The notes: generated from the letters alone by a model not told the origin. A stretch of 64,000 nt of DNA from Gemella massiliensis (GCF_900120125.1 NZ_LT635545.1:333894-397893), one strand, 5' to 3'; numbered from the stretch's first letter, positions 41,084-52,333 are shown. Program-made: numbers and translations.

Positions 41084-42589
41084 ATGGGATGTACAACTAT
41101 TCTTGTCGGAAAAAATGCCAGTTTTGATGGTTCTACAATGGTCGCACGTACGGAAGATTCACCATCGGGAGTTTTTAGAGCTAAAAAATTTATAAATGTT
41201 TCACCTGAAGAACAACCACGTAAATACAAATCTGTAATTTCAAAAGTAGAAATAGATTTACCTAACAATCCTGTTCGTTACACTGCTGTACCTAATGCAA
41301 TTTTGGATAATGGTATTTGGGGGCAATGTGGTGCAAATGAATATAATGTATCTATGAGTGCTACTGAAACTATTACTTCTAATGAACGTGTTTTAGGTGC
41401 CGATCCTCTTGTAGAATATAAACCGGCTATCGGTACTCCGGGTGATGCGAACTATAAACCGGAACAACTTGGCGGTATAGGTGAGGAAGATATTTACACC
41501 ATCGTTATGCCATATATCACAAGTGCACGTGAGGGCGTAACATTTTTAGGGAATTTATTAGAAAAATATGGTACTTACGAAATGAACGGCATCGCCTTCC
41601 AAGATGAAAATGAAATTTGGTGGTTAGAAACTATCGGCGGTCATCACTGGATGGCACGTCGTGTTCCGGACGATAGCTACGTTATTATGCCAAACCAACT
41701 TGGAATTGATAAATTCAACTGGAAAGATGCTTACGGTGCTAAAAAAGAATTTATGTGTTCAGCTGACCTGAAAGATTTTGTAAAAAAATATCATCTTGAT
41801 TTATCTATAGATGGAGAATTTAATCCACGTCATGCTTTCGGTAGCAGAAGTGATGCCGATCATACTTACAATACTCCTCGTGCTTGGATACTTCAACGTT
41901 ATTTCAACCCAACGTCAAATACTTATGATGGAATTAATGCTGATTACCGTCCCGATTCTGATAATATTCCTTGGGCGAGAGTTCCTGAGAAAAAAATTAC
42001 GGTTGAGGATATAAAATATGCACTATCACATCATTACCAAGGAACAGAGTACGATTCTTATTCAAAAGATATTCATTCAGTGAAAAAAGGAAGCCTTCGT
42101 CCAATCGGTATTAACCGCACGAACTTCTTAGGCTTAGTCCAAATCAGACCGTATATGCCTGATGAAATAAAATGTATTCAATGGTTAGCGATCGGTTCTT
42201 GTGTCTTTAATGCAATCGTACCGTTTTACACAAATATAAATCGTACACCGGAATATTTGGCAAATACAACTAACGAAGTTACAACAAATAACTTTTACTG
42301 GACAAATCGTCTAATAGCTGCACTTTCCGATGCTCATTTTGCAGATACCGCATCACCTGTCGAACGTTATCAACTAAAAGTTCAATCTCAATCGACAGCA
42401 TTAATAAATAAATATGATGAAAAATTTATTACGGAAAAAATTTCAAACAATGATGCAAAAGATTTCTTAGAAAAAGCTAACGATGAAGTCACACGTGCCC
42501 TTAAAGTCGAAACAGATATTCTGTTAAACGATGTACTATATGTAGCAAGTTGTGAAATGAAAAATAAATTCTCAAGATCTGATGCGTAA
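41084..42589 (+). CDS. pepD: C69-family dipeptidase
   Basis: The 501-residue enzyme starts MGCTTILVGKNASFDGSTMV; Cys3 is the expected N-terminal nucleophile of the C69 family (Ntn fold), with ARTEDSPSG following. Downstream SRSDADHTYNTPRAWILQRY and YDSYSKDIH fit the family. It hydrolyses a broad range of dipeptides. I start at 41084 after AAAAGGAGATATACT; an upstream in-frame start would bury the catalytic Cys behind 14 residues. No signal peptide is seen, so it is cytoplasmic. It is monocistronic with a strong terminator. Confidence 0.92.
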   Translation: MGCTTILVGKNASFDGSTMVARTEDSPSGVFRAKKFINVSPEEQPRKYKSVISKVEIDLPNNPVRYTAVPNAILDNGIWGQCGANEYNVSMSATETITSNERVLGADPLVEYKPAIGTPGDANYKPEQLGGIGEEDIYTIVMPYITSAREGVTFLGNLLEKYGTYEMNGIAFQDENEIWWLETIGGHHWMARRVPDDSYVIMPNQLGIDKFNWKDAYGAKKEFMCSADLKDFVKKYHLDLSIDGEFNPRHAFGSRSDADHTYNTPRAWILQRYFNPTSNTYDGINADYRPDSDNIPWARVPEKKITVEDIKYALSHHYQGTEYDSYSKDIHSVKKGSLRPIGINRTNFLGLVQIRPYMPDEIKCIQWLAIGSCVFNAIVPFYTNINRTPEYLANTTNEVTTNNFYWTNRLIAALSDAHFADTASPVERYQLKVQSQSTALINKYDEKFITEKISNNDAKDFLEKANDEVTRALKVETDILLNDVLYVASCEMKNKFSRSDA

Positions 42590-42607
42590 ATATATCAAAA
42601 ATATCAA

Positions 42608-42641
42608 AAGAGCCATGTGATTTTAATATCACATGGCTCTT
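42608..42641. terminator. Bidirectional terminator after pepD
   Basis: AAGAGCCATGTGAT and ATCACATGGCTCTT form a perfect 14-base-pair stem; the minus side is followed by TTGATATTTTT. It would end both pepD and the small RNA 4 candidate. Confidence 0.85.
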
Positions 42642-42720
42642 GAAAGGAGAACGGCTCATGAATGTTAATAAGCCGTTAAATATCATGAAAAAAATATTAT
42701 TAACAATTAAGAATTAAAAT
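42608..42720 (-). ncRNA. Candidate csRNA-like small RNA 4 (promoter decayed)
   Basis: Minus-strand order: TTAATAATATTTTTTTCAT (complement of 42685-42703), stem AACGGCU/AGCCGUU with a 14-base loop (42650-42677), UUCUCCUUU (42643-42651) and the 14-pair terminator hairpin (42608-42641). Upstream no -10 or paired hexamers remain; only TTTTCAAGAAGAGTGATGAG aligns loosely with the promoters of copies 2 and 3. It may be silent or driven otherwise. Confidence 0.45.
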
Positions 42721-42943
42721 TTTCTCATCACTCTTCTTGAAAACTAAATTCTTATTTATATGCTCTACACTGTAATTGCTTTATCTTTAATGTACAATCG
42801 TGTATTGCATTTTTATTATACGTTTATTATATCTTTTTCACTTTATATGTAGTTTATACCATACCTAATTTAAAACTTAAATTTGTAAAATTATCTAAAC
42901 TTTAGCGTTTTATGTAATTCAAAGAATTACCAAAGCGTTAGTG

Positions 42944-42980
42944 CAAAATAAAAAGACTACCTTGCCCTTGGTAATCTTTT
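42944..42980 (-). terminator. Terminator of the ribosomal operon
   Basis: On the minus strand AAAGATTACC and GGTAGTCTTT pair (one wobble), then TTTATTTT. It is about 200 bases beyond rplQ and directly after the structured RNA candidate. Confidence 0.8.
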
Positions 42981-43004
42981 AAAGTATAATTAGATTTTTA
43001 ATTT

Positions 43005-43110
43005 AAAGGGACAAAAGGTGTACCCCGGAGTTATTCCGGGATACATTAGAGCTAGACGTCGTAGCCTTTTCCTACGCATTTCAAGCACTCTTTTGCCTTC
43101 TAAAACTAGT
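43005..43110 (-). ncRNA. Structured RNA candidate downstream of rplQ
   Basis: Three hairpins follow each other on the minus strand: AAGGCA/TGCTT (43081-43100 region), CGTAG-GAAAAGG-CTACG (43060-43076) and GTATCCCGGA-ATAAC-TCCGGGGTAC (43020-43044). The last has a U-G pair on this strand that would be C-A on the other. The block is clearly more GC-rich than its surroundings and is separated from rplQ by a CA-rich stretch almost without G. It could be a 3' UTR element or an independent small RNA ending at 42944. The whole 42590-43177 gap has no gene. Confidence 0.5.
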
Positions 43111-43177
43111 TTAATTGCTGTATGTGTTGTTTTGTTGTGTGTATGTAGTATGTTATTGTTGTATGAAAAAATTTTTA

Positions 43178-43546
43178 TTAAACTAATTCTATAATAACTG
43201 TTTCTGCACCATCACCTTTACGTGGCCCAACACGTAAAATACGAGTATATCCACCATTACGGTCTTGATATTTAGGTGCTACTTCTTCAAATAATTTTTT
43301 AAGAGCTAATTGACTCTTACCTTCTTCAGTTGCTACTGCAACAGGTTGAATGAACTTAGCCGCATTACGTCTTGCTGCCAAATCACCTTTTTTACCTAAT
43401 GTAATCATTTTTTCTGTTAATGAACGAACTTCTTTCGCTCTTGTAACAGTTGTTTCAATTCTACCATGTACTAGTAGAGCAGTTACTAAGTTTCTTAACA
43501 TCGCTTTTCGGTGAGCTGATGTACGTCCTAATTTTCTGTAACCCAT
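43178..43546 (-). CDS. rplQ: Ribosomal protein L17
   Basis: The 122-residue protein begins [20 protein letters not shown] and ends in [21 protein letters not shown], both diagnostic of bL17, a large-subunit protein near the exit tunnel. It is the last gene of the operon, 23 bases after rpoA. Unlike in Bacillus, no cobalt/ECF transporter or truA gene follows on this strand. Confidence 0.98.
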   Translation of the reverse strand: MGYRKLGRTSAHRKAMLRNLVTALLVHGRIETTVTRAKEVRSLTEKMITLGKKGDLAARRNAAKFIQPVAVATEEGKSQLALKKLFEEVAPKYQDRNGGYTRILRVGPRKGDGAETVIIELV

Positions 43547-43569
43547 TAGTATGCCTCCTTTATTTTAGT

Positions 43570-44511
43570 TTATTCTTCTCTAAAGCCTAATTCTAAATCC
43601 GCCAGTTTAATTCTAACTTCATCTAGTGATTTACGCCCTAAGTTTCTTACTTTAATCATTTCTTGCTCTGTTTTGCTAGCTAATTCTTGAACTGTATTTA
43701 TACCTGCACGTTTTAGACAGTTATAACTACGTACTGATAAATCAAGTTCTTCGATTGACATTTCCAACATTTGAACTTTATTATCTTCTTCTTTGGCTAC
43801 CAATATATCAGCAGCTTTTGCTTCTTCCGACATTTCCATAAATAACTCTAAATGAGAAATAAGAATTTTCGATGCTAGTGCCAAAGCGTCGTTAGCTGTG
43901 ATTGTACCATTTGTTGTTACATCTAAAATAAGTTTATCAAAGTCTGTACTTTGTCCTACACGTGTTTTTTCAACTGTATAGTTTACTTTAGATACCGGTG
44001 TGTAAATAGAATCAATTGGAATTACTCCGATAGCTAAGTCACGTTTTTTATTTCCGTCAGCCGGAACAAAACCACGACCTTTTCCTACTGAAATAATCAT
44101 TTCAAATTGTCCACCTTCTGCTACCGTAGCAATATGCTGATCTTTGTTAATTACTTCAATATCAGAATCAATAGCAATATCTTCAGCTGTTACTAGTGCC
44201 GGACCTTTTATATTAATAGATACTTCTTTATCTTCTTCTGAATGAATTTTGAATGCAATGTTTTTAACATTCATAATTATTTCAGTTACATCTTCTACTA
44301 CACCTTTTATAGCTTGAAATTCGTGTTGAACTCCTTCTATATCAATACTTCTAGCCGCTGCTCCCGGTAATGATGAGATTAACATTCTTCTCAATGAATT
44401 ACCTAATGTAGTCCCATATCCACGTTCTAACGGTTCTACTACAAAGCGACCAAATCGTTTGTCATCTGATTCTTCGATGATATGAATTTTTGGTTTTTCT
44501 ATTGCTAACAT
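43570..44511 (-). CDS. rpoA: RNA polymerase alpha subunit
   Basis: The 313-residue protein has the N-terminal assembly domain ([31 protein letters not shown]) and the C-terminal helix-hairpin-helix domain that touches UP elements and activators ([35 protein letters not shown]). The length is typical for Bacilli. It follows rpsK after 35 bases with its own SD, as in other alpha operons. Confidence 0.98.
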   Translation of the reverse strand: MLAIEKPKIHIIEESDDKRFGRFVVEPLERGYGTTLGNSLRRMLISSLPGAAARSIDIEGVQHEFQAIKGVVEDVTEIIMNVKNIAFKIHSEEDKEVSINIKGPALVTAEDIAIDSDIEVINKDQHIATVAEGGQFEMIISVGKGRGFVPADGNKKRDLAIGVIPIDSIYTPVSKVNYTVEKTRVGQSTDFDKLILDVTTNGTITANDALALASKILISHLELFMEMSEEAKAADILVAKEEDNKVQMLEMSIEELDLSVRSYNCLKRAGINTVQELASKTEQEMIKVRNLGRKSLDEVRIKLADLELGFREE

Positions 44512-44546
44512 TATGTTAAACCTCCTAAGTTTAGTCTACGTTATTA

Positions 44547-44936
44547 CTATACACGACGACGTTTAGGTGGGCGACATCCATTGTGAGGGACTGGAGTTAC
44601 GTCTTTAATTGATGTAACTTCTAATCCGGCAGATTGTAATGCACGAATAGCTGCTTCACGTCCTGCACCTGGTCCTTTAACTGTTACATCTACATATTTC
44701 ATTCCATGTTCCATAGCTTGTTTAGCTGCTGCTTCACTTGCCATTTGTGCTGCGAATGGAGTAGATTTTCTTGAACCTTTAAATCCTAATGCTCCTGCAC
44801 TTGACCATGATACTGCATTACCATGTTCATCTGTAATTGTTACTATTGAGTTATTGAATGTAGAACGAATGTGTGCTATACCGTTTTGTATATTTTTTTT
44901 CACACGACGTTTACGTGATTGTTGTTTACGAGCCAT
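44547..44936 (-). CDS. rpsK: Ribosomal protein S11
   Basis: This 129-residue uS11 has [18 protein letters not shown], a basic N-terminus, then [16 protein letters not shown] and the C-terminal [17 protein letters not shown] that contacts 16S rRNA in the platform. The length matches the family. It lies between rpsM and rpoA, 25 bases after rpsM. Confidence 0.98.
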   Translation of the reverse strand: MARKQQSRKRRVKKNIQNGIAHIRSTFNNSIVTITDEHGNAVSWSSAGALGFKGSRKSTPFAAQMASEAAAKQAMEHGMKYVDVTVKGPGAGREAAIRALQSAGLEVTSIKDVTPVPHNGCRPPKRRRV

Positions 44937-44961
44937 AGTTTATTTTCTCCTCCTATCCTAA

Positions 44962-45327
44962 TTATTTTTTCTTGTTCGCAACTGTTTTCTTAGGACCTTT
45001 ACGAGTACGAGAGTTGTTCTTAGTATTTTGTCCTCTTACCGGTAGTCCACGACGATGACGGATTCCTCTGTAGCATCCGATTTCCATTAGACGTTTAATG
45101 TTTAATGAAACTTCACGACGTAGATCACCTTCTGTTTTATAGTTATCTACAGCTTCACGAATTTTATCTAGTTGTTCACCTGTTAAGTCTTTAACTCTCA
45201 CATCTTCAGAAACACCAGCTTCTTTTAAGATTTTTTGAGAAGTTTTTAAACCTATACCATATACATAAGTTAATGATATTACAACTCGTTTTTCACGAGG
45301 TATATCGACTCCTGCGATACGTGCCAT
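44962..45327 (-). CDS. rpsM: Ribosomal protein S13
   Basis: The 121-residue uS13 starts [21 protein letters not shown] and ends in [20 protein letters not shown], the basic tail that reaches the decoding-centre tRNA. It sits at the head of the subunit and forms the bridge to L5. The gene follows rpmJ by 22 bases. Confidence 0.98.
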   Translation of the reverse strand: MARIAGVDIPREKRVVISLTYVYGIGLKTSQKILKEAGVSEDVRVKDLTGEQLDKIREAVDNYKTEGDLRREVSLNIKRLMEIGCYRGIRHRRGLPVRGQNTKNNSRTRKGPKKTVANKKK

Positions 45328-45349
45328 TAAGTTTGCACCTCCTAATTAA

Positions 45350-45463
45350 TTATCCTTGTTTTTGTTTATGTTTTGCATTTTCGCAAATCACTAATACTTT
45401 ACCACCACGACGAATTATTTTACATTTGTCACATATTTTTTTTACTGATGGTCTTACTTTCAT
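45350..45463 (-). CDS. rpmJ: Ribosomal protein L36
   Basis: A 37-codon gene: it reads [20 protein letters not shown] and ends [10 protein letters not shown]. The four-ligand zinc set of the Cys-type L36 is present (CDKC, then Cys and His in VICENAKH), so it is the zinc-dependent form. A GGAGGAAATAACG SD precedes the ATG. It stands between infA and rpsM, as usual in Firmicutes. Confidence 0.97.
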   Translation of the reverse strand: MKVRPSVKKICDKCKIIRRGGKVLVICENAKHKQKQG

Positions 45464-45489
45464 CGTTATTTCCTCCTTGAGTTTATAAC

Positions 45490-45705
45490 TTACTTGAATC
45501 TATAAGTTATTCTACCTTTTGTCAGGTCATACGGACTCATTTCTACTGTAACTTTATCCCCTGGTAAAATTCTTATATAATTCATTCTGATTTTTCCAGA
45601 AACATGAGCTAAAATAATATGACCATTTTCTAATTCTACTTTAAACATTGCATTTGGCAAGTTTTCTACTACTAAACCTTCTACTTCAATGACATCTTTT
45701 GCCAT
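45490..45705 (-). CDS. infA: Translation initiation factor IF-1
   Basis: The 71-residue single OB-fold protein begins [20 protein letters not shown] and ends KGRITYRFK. It occupies the A site during initiation. It follows adk by 15 bases; the map (methionine aminopeptidase) gene often found between adk and infA in Bacilli is missing here. Confidence 0.97.
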   Translation of the reverse strand: MAKDVIEVEGLVVENLPNAMFKVELENGHIILAHVSGKIRMNYIRILPGDKVTVEMSPYDLTKGRITYRFK

Positions 45706-45720
45706 ATTTTTCCTCCCTGA

Positions 45721-46380
<660 letters not shown>

Positions 46381-47685
46381 TTATTTACCACCTTTTCTTC
46401 CTGTAATAAAACTTCTGTAATTTCTTTCTGTTAATTGTGTACTAAGTTGCTTAACTGTTTCTAGTGCTACACTGACAACAATTATTAAACTTGTTCCACC
46501 GATATGAACAGAAGCCGGTAATTTAGCTAAATTGGTGAATATTGTTGGAAGAACCGAAACAGCTGCTAGGAATATTGAACCTACAAATGTTAATCTATAT
46601 AAAATACCTGTAATGTATAGTTCAGTTTTTTTACCTGGTCTAACCCCTGGAACAAAACTTCCTTGTTTTCTTAAATTGTCCGCCATTTTCTCAGGGTTAA
46701 CTTGAACCATTACGTAGAAGTAACAGAACGCAATAATCAATGCTACATATAATGTTAAACCTAACCAATGACTGAAATCAAAGTATGATACTACTTTTTG
46801 TAGTTTTTCATTGTTTGGAGCGAAGATTGCTATTGTTCTAGGTAACTGTAAAAATGCAATAGCGAAGATTACCGGAATAACCCCTGCACTATTTACTTTT
46901 AACGGCAAGTAAGTTGATCTTGCACCTAACATTCTACGCCCTGCTCTTGCTTGTGAATATTGAATCGGGATTTTACGAATAGCTTCTTGGATATAAACAA
47001 CCGCCGCTACTATTAAAATAACTATCAATGCAACTATCACAATTTTCAAAATTGCAAGAGTAAGATTCTCAGCATCTTTAATTTGTGATTCATAAATTTG
47101 AACAAATTCCGTCGGCATACGAGCGATAATTCCTGCTAAAATGATAATTGAAACACCGTTACCTACACCATATTGAGAAATTTGGTCACCTAACCATAAT
47201 AATAATGCAGTACCTGCTGTTAATACTAAAGCCACTGTTATAAATCCTATAATTGATGTGTCTTTAATTAATCCTTTATACGCATTGTTAAATCCATAAG
47301 ACATAATAAGCGATTGAATAAAGGCTAAAACAATTGCTAAGATTCTTGTTACCTTTTGAGTTTTTTTCTGTCCTACTTCACCTTGTTTTGACCACTCGGT
47401 TAATGTAGGAATAACGTCCATTTGCATAAGCTGAATTACAATAGATGCTGTGATATAAGGCATGATACCCATAGCAAATACAGAAAACTGTTGTAACGCT
47501 CCTCCTGCAAATGTATTAAAAATTCCGAATAGACCAGACGCATCTTGATTTTTAAGAACATCTGCATCTACGCCCGGTATTGGTAAGAACGAACCAATAC
47601 GGAATAAAAGTATACCAAATAAGGTAAATAATATTTTCTTACGAGTTTCTTTAACTCGAAATAAATTAAGTGCTGCATTAAACAT
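46381..47685 (-). CDS. secY: Preprotein translocase subunit SecY
   Basis: The 434-residue membrane protein shows ten hydrophobic segments and the SecY marks FAGGALQQFSVFAMGIMPYI (plug and TM2) and VRPGKKTELYI (cytoplasmic loop 5). It forms the channel for export of the many signal-peptide proteins in this window. Its ATG overlaps the rplO stop by one base (TAATG), giving translational coupling. Confidence 0.98.
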   Translation of the reverse strand: MFNAALNLFRVKETRKKILFTLFGILLFRIGSFLPIPGVDADVLKNQDASGLFGIFNTFAGGALQQFSVFAMGIMPYITASIVIQLMQMDVIPTLTEWSKQGEVGQKKTQKVTRILAIVLAFIQSLIMSYGFNNAYKGLIKDTSIIGFITVALVLTAGTALLLWLGDQISQYGVGNGVSIIILAGIIARMPTEFVQIYESQIKDAENLTLAILKIVIVALIVILIVAAVVYIQEAIRKIPIQYSQARAGRRMLGARSTYLPLKVNSAGVIPVIFAIAFLQLPRTIAIFAPNNEKLQKVVSYFDFSHWLGLTLYVALIIAFCYFYVMVQVNPEKMADNLRKQGSFVPGVRPGKKTELYITGILYRLTFVGSIFLAAVSVLPTIFTNLAKLPASVHIGGTSLIIVVSVALETVKQLSTQLTERNYRSFITGRKGGK

Positions 47686-48125
47686 TATAGCACCTCGCAG
47701 ACTCCTCCAGCTGCTTCAATAGCTTCTTTGGCTGAAGATGAAAATTTATGTGCCTGAACGGTTAATTTTCTTTCCAATTTACCGTTAGCTAATACTTTAA
47801 CACCTGAAAGTTCTTTTTTGATTACTTTTGTTTCCAATAATAGAGCAGGTGATACTACAGTACCATCTTCGAATTTATTTAAATCTTTTAGATTTACAAC
47901 TGCATAATCTTTTCTGTTTACGTTGTTAAATCCACGTTTTGGAATACGTCTGAATAGTGGGTTTTGTCCACCTTCAAATCCCGGGCGAACCCCGCCGCCA
48001 CTACGTGCTTTTTGTCCTTTTTGACCACGGCCACTTGTTTTTCCGTTTCCTGATCCAATCCCACGACCTACTCTGTTACGTTCTTTACGAGAACCTTCAA
48101 CCGGTTGTAATTCATGTAATTTCAT
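47685..48125 (-). CDS. rplO: Ribosomal protein L15
   Basis: The 146-residue uL15 begins [20 protein letters not shown] and has the glycine-rich stretch [20 protein letters not shown] that threads into 23S rRNA. Normal length. It follows rpmD and is coupled to secY. Confidence 0.98.
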   Translation of the reverse strand: MKLHELQPVEGSRKERNRVGRGIGSGNGKTSGRGQKGQKARSGGGVRPGFEGGQNPLFRRIPKRGFNNVNRKDYAVVNLKDLNKFEDGTVVSPALLLETKVIKKELSGVKVLANGKLERKLTVQAHKFSSSAKEAIEAAGGVCEVL

Positions 48126-48153
48126 TTAGACTAGCACCTCCTTGTATTAATAA

Positions 48154-48330
48154 TTATTTTTCTTCTACTGTTACTAAGTGTGAAACTTTATTAATCATAC
48201 CGCGAATCGCAGCGTTGTCTTTATGTTCTACTGTTTGGTGCATTTTTTTTAGACCTAGAGCTTCTACAACTTTTTTTTGATTCTTCGGACGACCAATTAT
48301 ACTACGAGTTAGGGTTACTTTTAATGTCAT
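48154..48330 (-). CDS. rpmD: Ribosomal protein L30
   Basis: A 58-codon gene: [20 protein letters not shown], then [20 protein letters not shown] and a short acidic end VEEK. These are the hallmarks of bacterial uL30. GAGGAGGGATAGAAC precedes the ATG, and the rpsE stop is 15 bases upstream. Confidence 0.97.
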   Translation of the reverse strand: MTLKVTLTRSIIGRPKNQKKVVEALGLKKMHQTVEHKDNAAIRGMINKVSHLVTVEEK

Positions 48331-48345
48331 GTTCTATCCCTCCTC

Positions 48346-48843
48346 TTATCCTAATAATTCTTCTACAGATTTACCACGTAAATTTGCAACGTGTTCTACT
48401 GTTTGTAATCTTGTTAAGCCATCAACTGTTGCACGTACCATGTTAATCGGAGTATTAGAACCTAAAGATTTAGATAAGATATTTGAAATACCTGATAATT
48501 CTAATACGGCACGCACCGGTCCACCTGCGATAACCCCTGTACCGGGAGCTGCCGGTTTAATTAATACTGAACCTGCACCGAACTGTCCGATAATTTCGTG
48601 CGGAATAGTTCCGTTAACTACCGGTACGGTAATTAAATTATGTTTTGCAGCTTCTACCGCTTTTTTGATTGCATCCGGTACTTCTTGAGCTTTACCGGTA
48701 CCGAATCCTACACGACCATTCTTGTCACCTACTACTACTAAAGCAGAGAAACGAAAACGACGTCCACCTTTAACAACTTTAGCTACACGACGAACGGCAA
48801 CTACGCGTTCTTCAAATTCTTTTTTGATTTCTTCTTGACGCAT
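48346..48843 (-). CDS. rpsE: Ribosomal protein S5
   Basis: The 165-residue uS5 has [20 protein letters not shown] and the loop [20 protein letters not shown], the region where spectinomycin-resistance and ram mutations occur in other bacteria; no unusual change is evident there. It sits at the mRNA entry. Confidence 0.98.
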   Translation of the reverse strand: MRQEEIKKEFEERVVAVRRVAKVVKGGRRFRFSALVVVGDKNGRVGFGTGKAQEVPDAIKKAVEAAKHNLITVPVVNGTIPHEIIGQFGAGSVLIKPAAPGTGVIAGGPVRAVLELSGISNILSKSLGSNTPINMVRATVDGLTRLQTVEHVANLRGKSVEELLG

Positions 48844-48864
48844 CTTGTATATTTCCCTCCTTTA

Positions 48865-49221
48865 TTAGAATACAAGTCCGTTTTCACGTGCTGCTTCAGC
48901 TAATGCTTTAACACGTCCGTGATATAAATATCCTCCACGGTCGAAAACAACTTTTGTAATTCCATTTTGTTTTGCTACTTCTGCGATTAGTTTTCCAACT
49001 TCTTTAGCTGCTTCAACACTTGATTTTGATACATTTTCAAGTTTTAATGAAGATGCTTGAGCTAGTGTAACACCTTTAGTGTCATCAATAATTTGTGCAT
49101 AAATATTTGTATTTGAACGATAAACGTTTAAACGTGGTACTTCAGTAGTCCCTTGAACTTTAACACGTACTCTTGCGTGTCTTTTTTTACGAACTTTATT
49201 TTTGTCAAGTTTCGTAATCAT
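48865..49221 (-). CDS. rplR: Ribosomal protein L18
   Basis: The 118-residue uL18 begins [20 protein letters not shown] and ends [15 protein letters not shown], the conserved C-terminus. It binds 5S rRNA together with L5 and L25. The order rplF-rplR-rpsE is the standard spc arrangement. Confidence 0.98.
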   Translation of the reverse strand: MITKLDKNKVRKKRHARVRVKVQGTTEVPRLNVYRSNTNIYAQIIDDTKGVTLAQASSLKLENVSKSSVEAAKEVGKLIAEVAKQNGITKVVFDRGGYLYHGRVKALAEAARENGLVF

Positions 49222-49248
49222 ATTTGAAACACTCCTTTCTGTTATCTA

Positions 49249-49785
49249 TTATTTACCAGTTTTTCCTTCTTTACGACGTACATATTCACCAACATAGCGA
49301 ATACCTTTACCTTTATAAGGTTCTGGCGGACGTACTGCACGAACTTTTGCTGCATATTGTCCTACTACTTCTTTGTTAATACCTTCGATACTAACTTTAG
49401 TGTTTCCTTCAACACCTAATTTGATTCCATCAATTTCTTCAAATTCAACCGGATGTGAATAACCGACGCTTAGCACTAATTTTTTACCTTGCATTTGAGC
49501 ACGATACCCAACCCCGATTAATTCAAGTTCTTTTTTAAATCCTGTTGACACACCTTCTACCATATTTGCTAAGATAGCACGTGTTGTACCGTGAATTGTA
49601 CGGTGACGTTTTGAATCAGATGGACGTACTACTGTAATTTCACTTCCTTCAATGTTGAAAGTAATTTCTTTGTCAAATTGTTGTTTTAATTCACCTTTAG
49701 GTCCTTTTACTGTTGCGAAGTTATCAGCGATGTTAACTTCAACCCCTGCAGGTATTGTAATAACTTTATTACCTATACGTGACAT
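49249..49785 (-). CDS. rplF: Ribosomal protein L6
   Basis: The 178-residue uL6 starts [17 protein letters not shown], with the C-terminal motif [19 protein letters not shown] that binds 23S helix 97. Two similar beta domains are seen at about 1-80 and 83-170. Normal length. Confidence 0.98.
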   Translation of the reverse strand: MSRIGNKVITIPAGVEVNIADNFATVKGPKGELKQQFDKEITFNIEGSEITVVRPSDSKRHRTIHGTTRAILANMVEGVSTGFKKELELIGVGYRAQMQGKKLVLSVGYSHPVEFEEIDGIKLGVEGNTKVSIEGINKEVVGQYAAKVRAVRPPEPYKGKGIRYVGEYVRRKEGKTGK

Positions 49786-49808
49786 TTAATTGGCACCTCC
49801 TTATAATA

Positions 49809-50204
49809 TTACCAGATGTAAGCTAATACTTCTCCACCTGTATTGTTTTTACGTGCAACTTTATCAGTTACAACTCCATTTGAAGTTGATACGATTGCAA
49901 TCCCTAATCCGTTTAATACTTTTGGCAATTCATTTGCTTTAGCATAAACACGTAGACCAGGTTTTGAAATTCTTTTAATTCCTTTAATTACTCTTTCGCC
50001 TTTAGCGTATTTAAGAGAAATTTTAATAATTCCTTGTTTGTTATCTTCGATGTACTCTACATCTTTGATAAACCCTTCTTCTTTTAATATTTCTGCAATT
50101 TGCTTTTTAATGTTTGACGCAGGTACTTCTAATGTTTCGTGTTTTACCATATTAGCATTACGAATACGTGTTAGCATATCTGCGATAGGATCTGTCATTG
50201 TCAT
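49809..50204 (-). CDS. rpsH: Ribosomal protein S8
   Basis: The 131-residue uS8 begins [20 protein letters not shown] and ends [16 protein letters not shown], the conserved RNA-binding C-terminus. In other bacteria S8 represses the spc operon by binding near rplE; no obvious copy of its rRNA site was found by eye. Confidence 0.98.
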   Translation of the reverse strand: MTMTDPIADMLTRIRNANMVKHETLEVPASNIKKQIAEILKEEGFIKDVEYIEDNKQGIIKISLKYAKGERVIKGIKRISKPGLRVYAKANELPKVLNGLGIAIVSTSNGVVTDKVARKNNTGGEVLAYIW

Positions 50205-50233
50205 TAGGATAAATCCTCCTTTCTTCTACTATA

Positions 50234-50503
50234 TTACCAACTTGATTTTTTAACTCCGGGAATTTGTCCTTTGTAAGCTAATTCACGGAATTTAATACGG
50301 CTGATACCGAATTTTCCAATGTATCCATGAGGACGTCCAGTTATGCTGCAACGATTGTGCAGTCTAGCCGGTGCTGAGTTTTTAGGAAGTTTGCTAAGTC
50401 CGATGTAATCACCTTTAGCTTTAAGTTCCGCTCTTTTAGCTGCATATTTATCAACTAATTTTTGGCGTTTAAGTTCACGTTCTACCATTGCTTTTTTAGC
50501 CAT
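50234..50503 (-). CDS. rpsN: Ribosomal protein S14, zinc-free 89-residue type
   Basis: The 89-residue uS14 starts [20 protein letters not shown] and ends [17 protein letters not shown]. It has a single Cys ([13 protein letters not shown]) and lacks the two CxxC pairs of the 61-residue zinc form that Bacillus and Staphylococcus carry at this place in the operon. So the main operon here holds the form that those genera keep as a zinc-starvation paralogue. Confidence 0.97.
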   Translation of the reverse strand: MAKKAMVERELKRQKLVDKYAAKRAELKAKGDYIGLSKLPKNSAPARLHNRCSITGRPHGYIGKFGISRIKFRELAYKGQIPGVKKSSW

Positions 50504-50523
50504 GTATTACTACCTCACCTTTC

Positions 50524-51063
50524 TTATTTTGCAAACGGCATACCACAAAGTGTTAGTAACTCACGAGCTTCCTCATCTGTGTTTGCTGTTGTTACTACTA
50601 CGATGTCCATACCACGTACTTTACTTACTTTATCGTAATCAATCTCTGGGAAAATTAATTGTTCTTTTATTCCTAGTGTGTAATTACCACGACCGTCAAA
50701 TGCTTTTTTAGGAATACCGTGGAAATCACGTACACGTGGAAGTGCAACTGTTACTAATTTATCAAAGAATTCATACATTCTTTCTCCACGTAAAGTAACT
50801 TTTGCTCCGATCGGCATACCTTCACGCAATCTATAAGTAGCGATTGATTTTTTAGCTCTTGTTATCAACGGTTTTTGACCAGAAATCAAAGCTAATTCAG
50901 CTACTGCGTTATCTAGGGCTTTAGAGTTTTGAACTGCATCTCCCACACCCATGTTAATTACTATTTTCTCAATTTTGGGTACTTGCATTACACTTTTGTA
51001 CTCAAATTTTGTCATTAATTCTTTTGTTATCTCAGTTTTAAATTTTTCTTCTAAACGAGCCAT
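50524..51063 (-). CDS. rplE: Ribosomal protein L5
   Basis: The 179-residue uL5 has [40 protein letters not shown] and [20 protein letters not shown]. It binds 5S rRNA and contacts the P-site tRNA and S13. Normal length and order after rplX. Confidence 0.98.
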   Translation of the reverse strand: MARLEEKFKTEITKELMTKFEYKSVMQVPKIEKIVINMGVGDAVQNSKALDNAVAELALISGQKPLITRAKKSIATYRLREGMPIGAKVTLRGERMYEFFDKLVTVALPRVRDFHGIPKKAFDGRGNYTLGIKEQLIFPEIDYDKVSKVRGMDIVVVTTANTDEEARELLTLCGMPFAK

Positions 51064-51095
51064 CTAAAATAGTGCCTCCTTTCTTCAACTATTAA

Positions 51096-51401
51096 TTATA
51101 TTTCTTTTCCTGATTTTTTAGAGATACGAACTTTTTTACCATCTCTAGTTTCAAAACCTACACGTGTCGGTTTACCTGTTTCAGGGTCTTGTAACATTAC
51201 GTTTGATACGTGAATTGCCGCTTCTTTTTCAACGATTCCACCTTGTGGAGCGTCTTGAGAATTTTTAACGTGTTTTTTGATAATGTTAACACCTTCAACA
51301 ACTACACGATCTTTTTTAGGTTGTGCTTCAATTACCGTACCGACTTTACCTTTGTCTTTACCAGTAATAACTACAACTTTATCACCTTTTTTAATGAACA
51401 T
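51096..51401 (-). CDS. rplX: Ribosomal protein L24
   Basis: The 101-residue uL24 has the KOW motif [20 protein letters not shown] and [20 protein letters not shown]. It helps start large-subunit assembly. It follows rplN by 36 bases. Confidence 0.98.
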   Translation of the reverse strand: MFIKKGDKVVVITGKDKGKVGTVIEAQPKKDRVVVEGVNIIKKHVKNSQDAPQGGIVEKEAAIHVSNVMLQDPETGKPTRVGFETRDGKKVRISKKSGKEI

Positions 51402-51437
51402 TTCTTGCTAGCCTCCTTCTTTATTGTACTTGTATTA

Positions 51438-51824
<387 letters not shown>

Positions 51825-51845
51825 TTAGGGTTTATCCTAGTTTTC

Positions 51846-52109
51846 TTAAATAATAACTGCTTCTTCTACTACTTCTACCAAACGGAAGTGTTTAGTTGCA
51901 GATAATGGACGAGTTTCCATTATTTTAACAATATCGTTTAATTTTGCTACATTATTTTCATCATGTGCTTTAAATTTTTTAGAATATTTTACACGTTTAC
52001 CGTATAAAGGATGTTTTTTGTATGTTTCTACTAAAACAGTAATAGTTTTATCCATTTTATCAGAAACTACTTTTCCAACGTAAACTTTTCTATCGTTTCT
52101 CTCAGTCAT
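51846..52109 (-). CDS. rpsQ: Ribosomal protein S17
   Basis: The 87-residue uS17 has [20 protein letters not shown] and the conserved [20 protein letters not shown]. It is an early 16S-binding OB-fold protein. The gene follows rpmC by 14 bases. Confidence 0.98.
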   Translation of the reverse strand: MTERNDRKVYVGKVVSDKMDKTITVLVETYKKHPLYGKRVKYSKKFKAHDENNVAKLNDIVKIMETRPLSATKHFRLVEVVEEAVII

Positions 52110-52123
52110 GTTTGCCTCCTATA

Positions 52124-52333
52124 TTATTTATTCGCTAATTCTCTTTCGCGAATAACAGTTTTCATACGAGCGATTGATTTTCTAACTTGACTAATACGAG
52201 CTGTATTTTCTAATTGACCTGTTGCCAATTGGAAGCGTAAGTTGAAAAGCTCTTCTTTTAATTCTTTGATTTTTGCTTCTAACTCTTGTGAAGTTAATTC
52301 TCTAATCATAGATTTGAATTCATTTGTTTTCAT
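52124..52333 (-). CDS. rpmC: Ribosomal protein L29
   Basis: The 69-residue uL29 is a helical hairpin with [19 protein letters not shown] and [20 protein letters not shown]. It lies at the tunnel exit and helps recruit trigger factor and SRP. Its ATG overlaps the rplP stop by one base (TAATG). Confidence 0.98.
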   Translation of the reverse strand: MKTNEFKSMIRELTSQELEAKIKELKEELFNLRFQLATGQLENTARISQVRKSIARMKTVIRERELANK

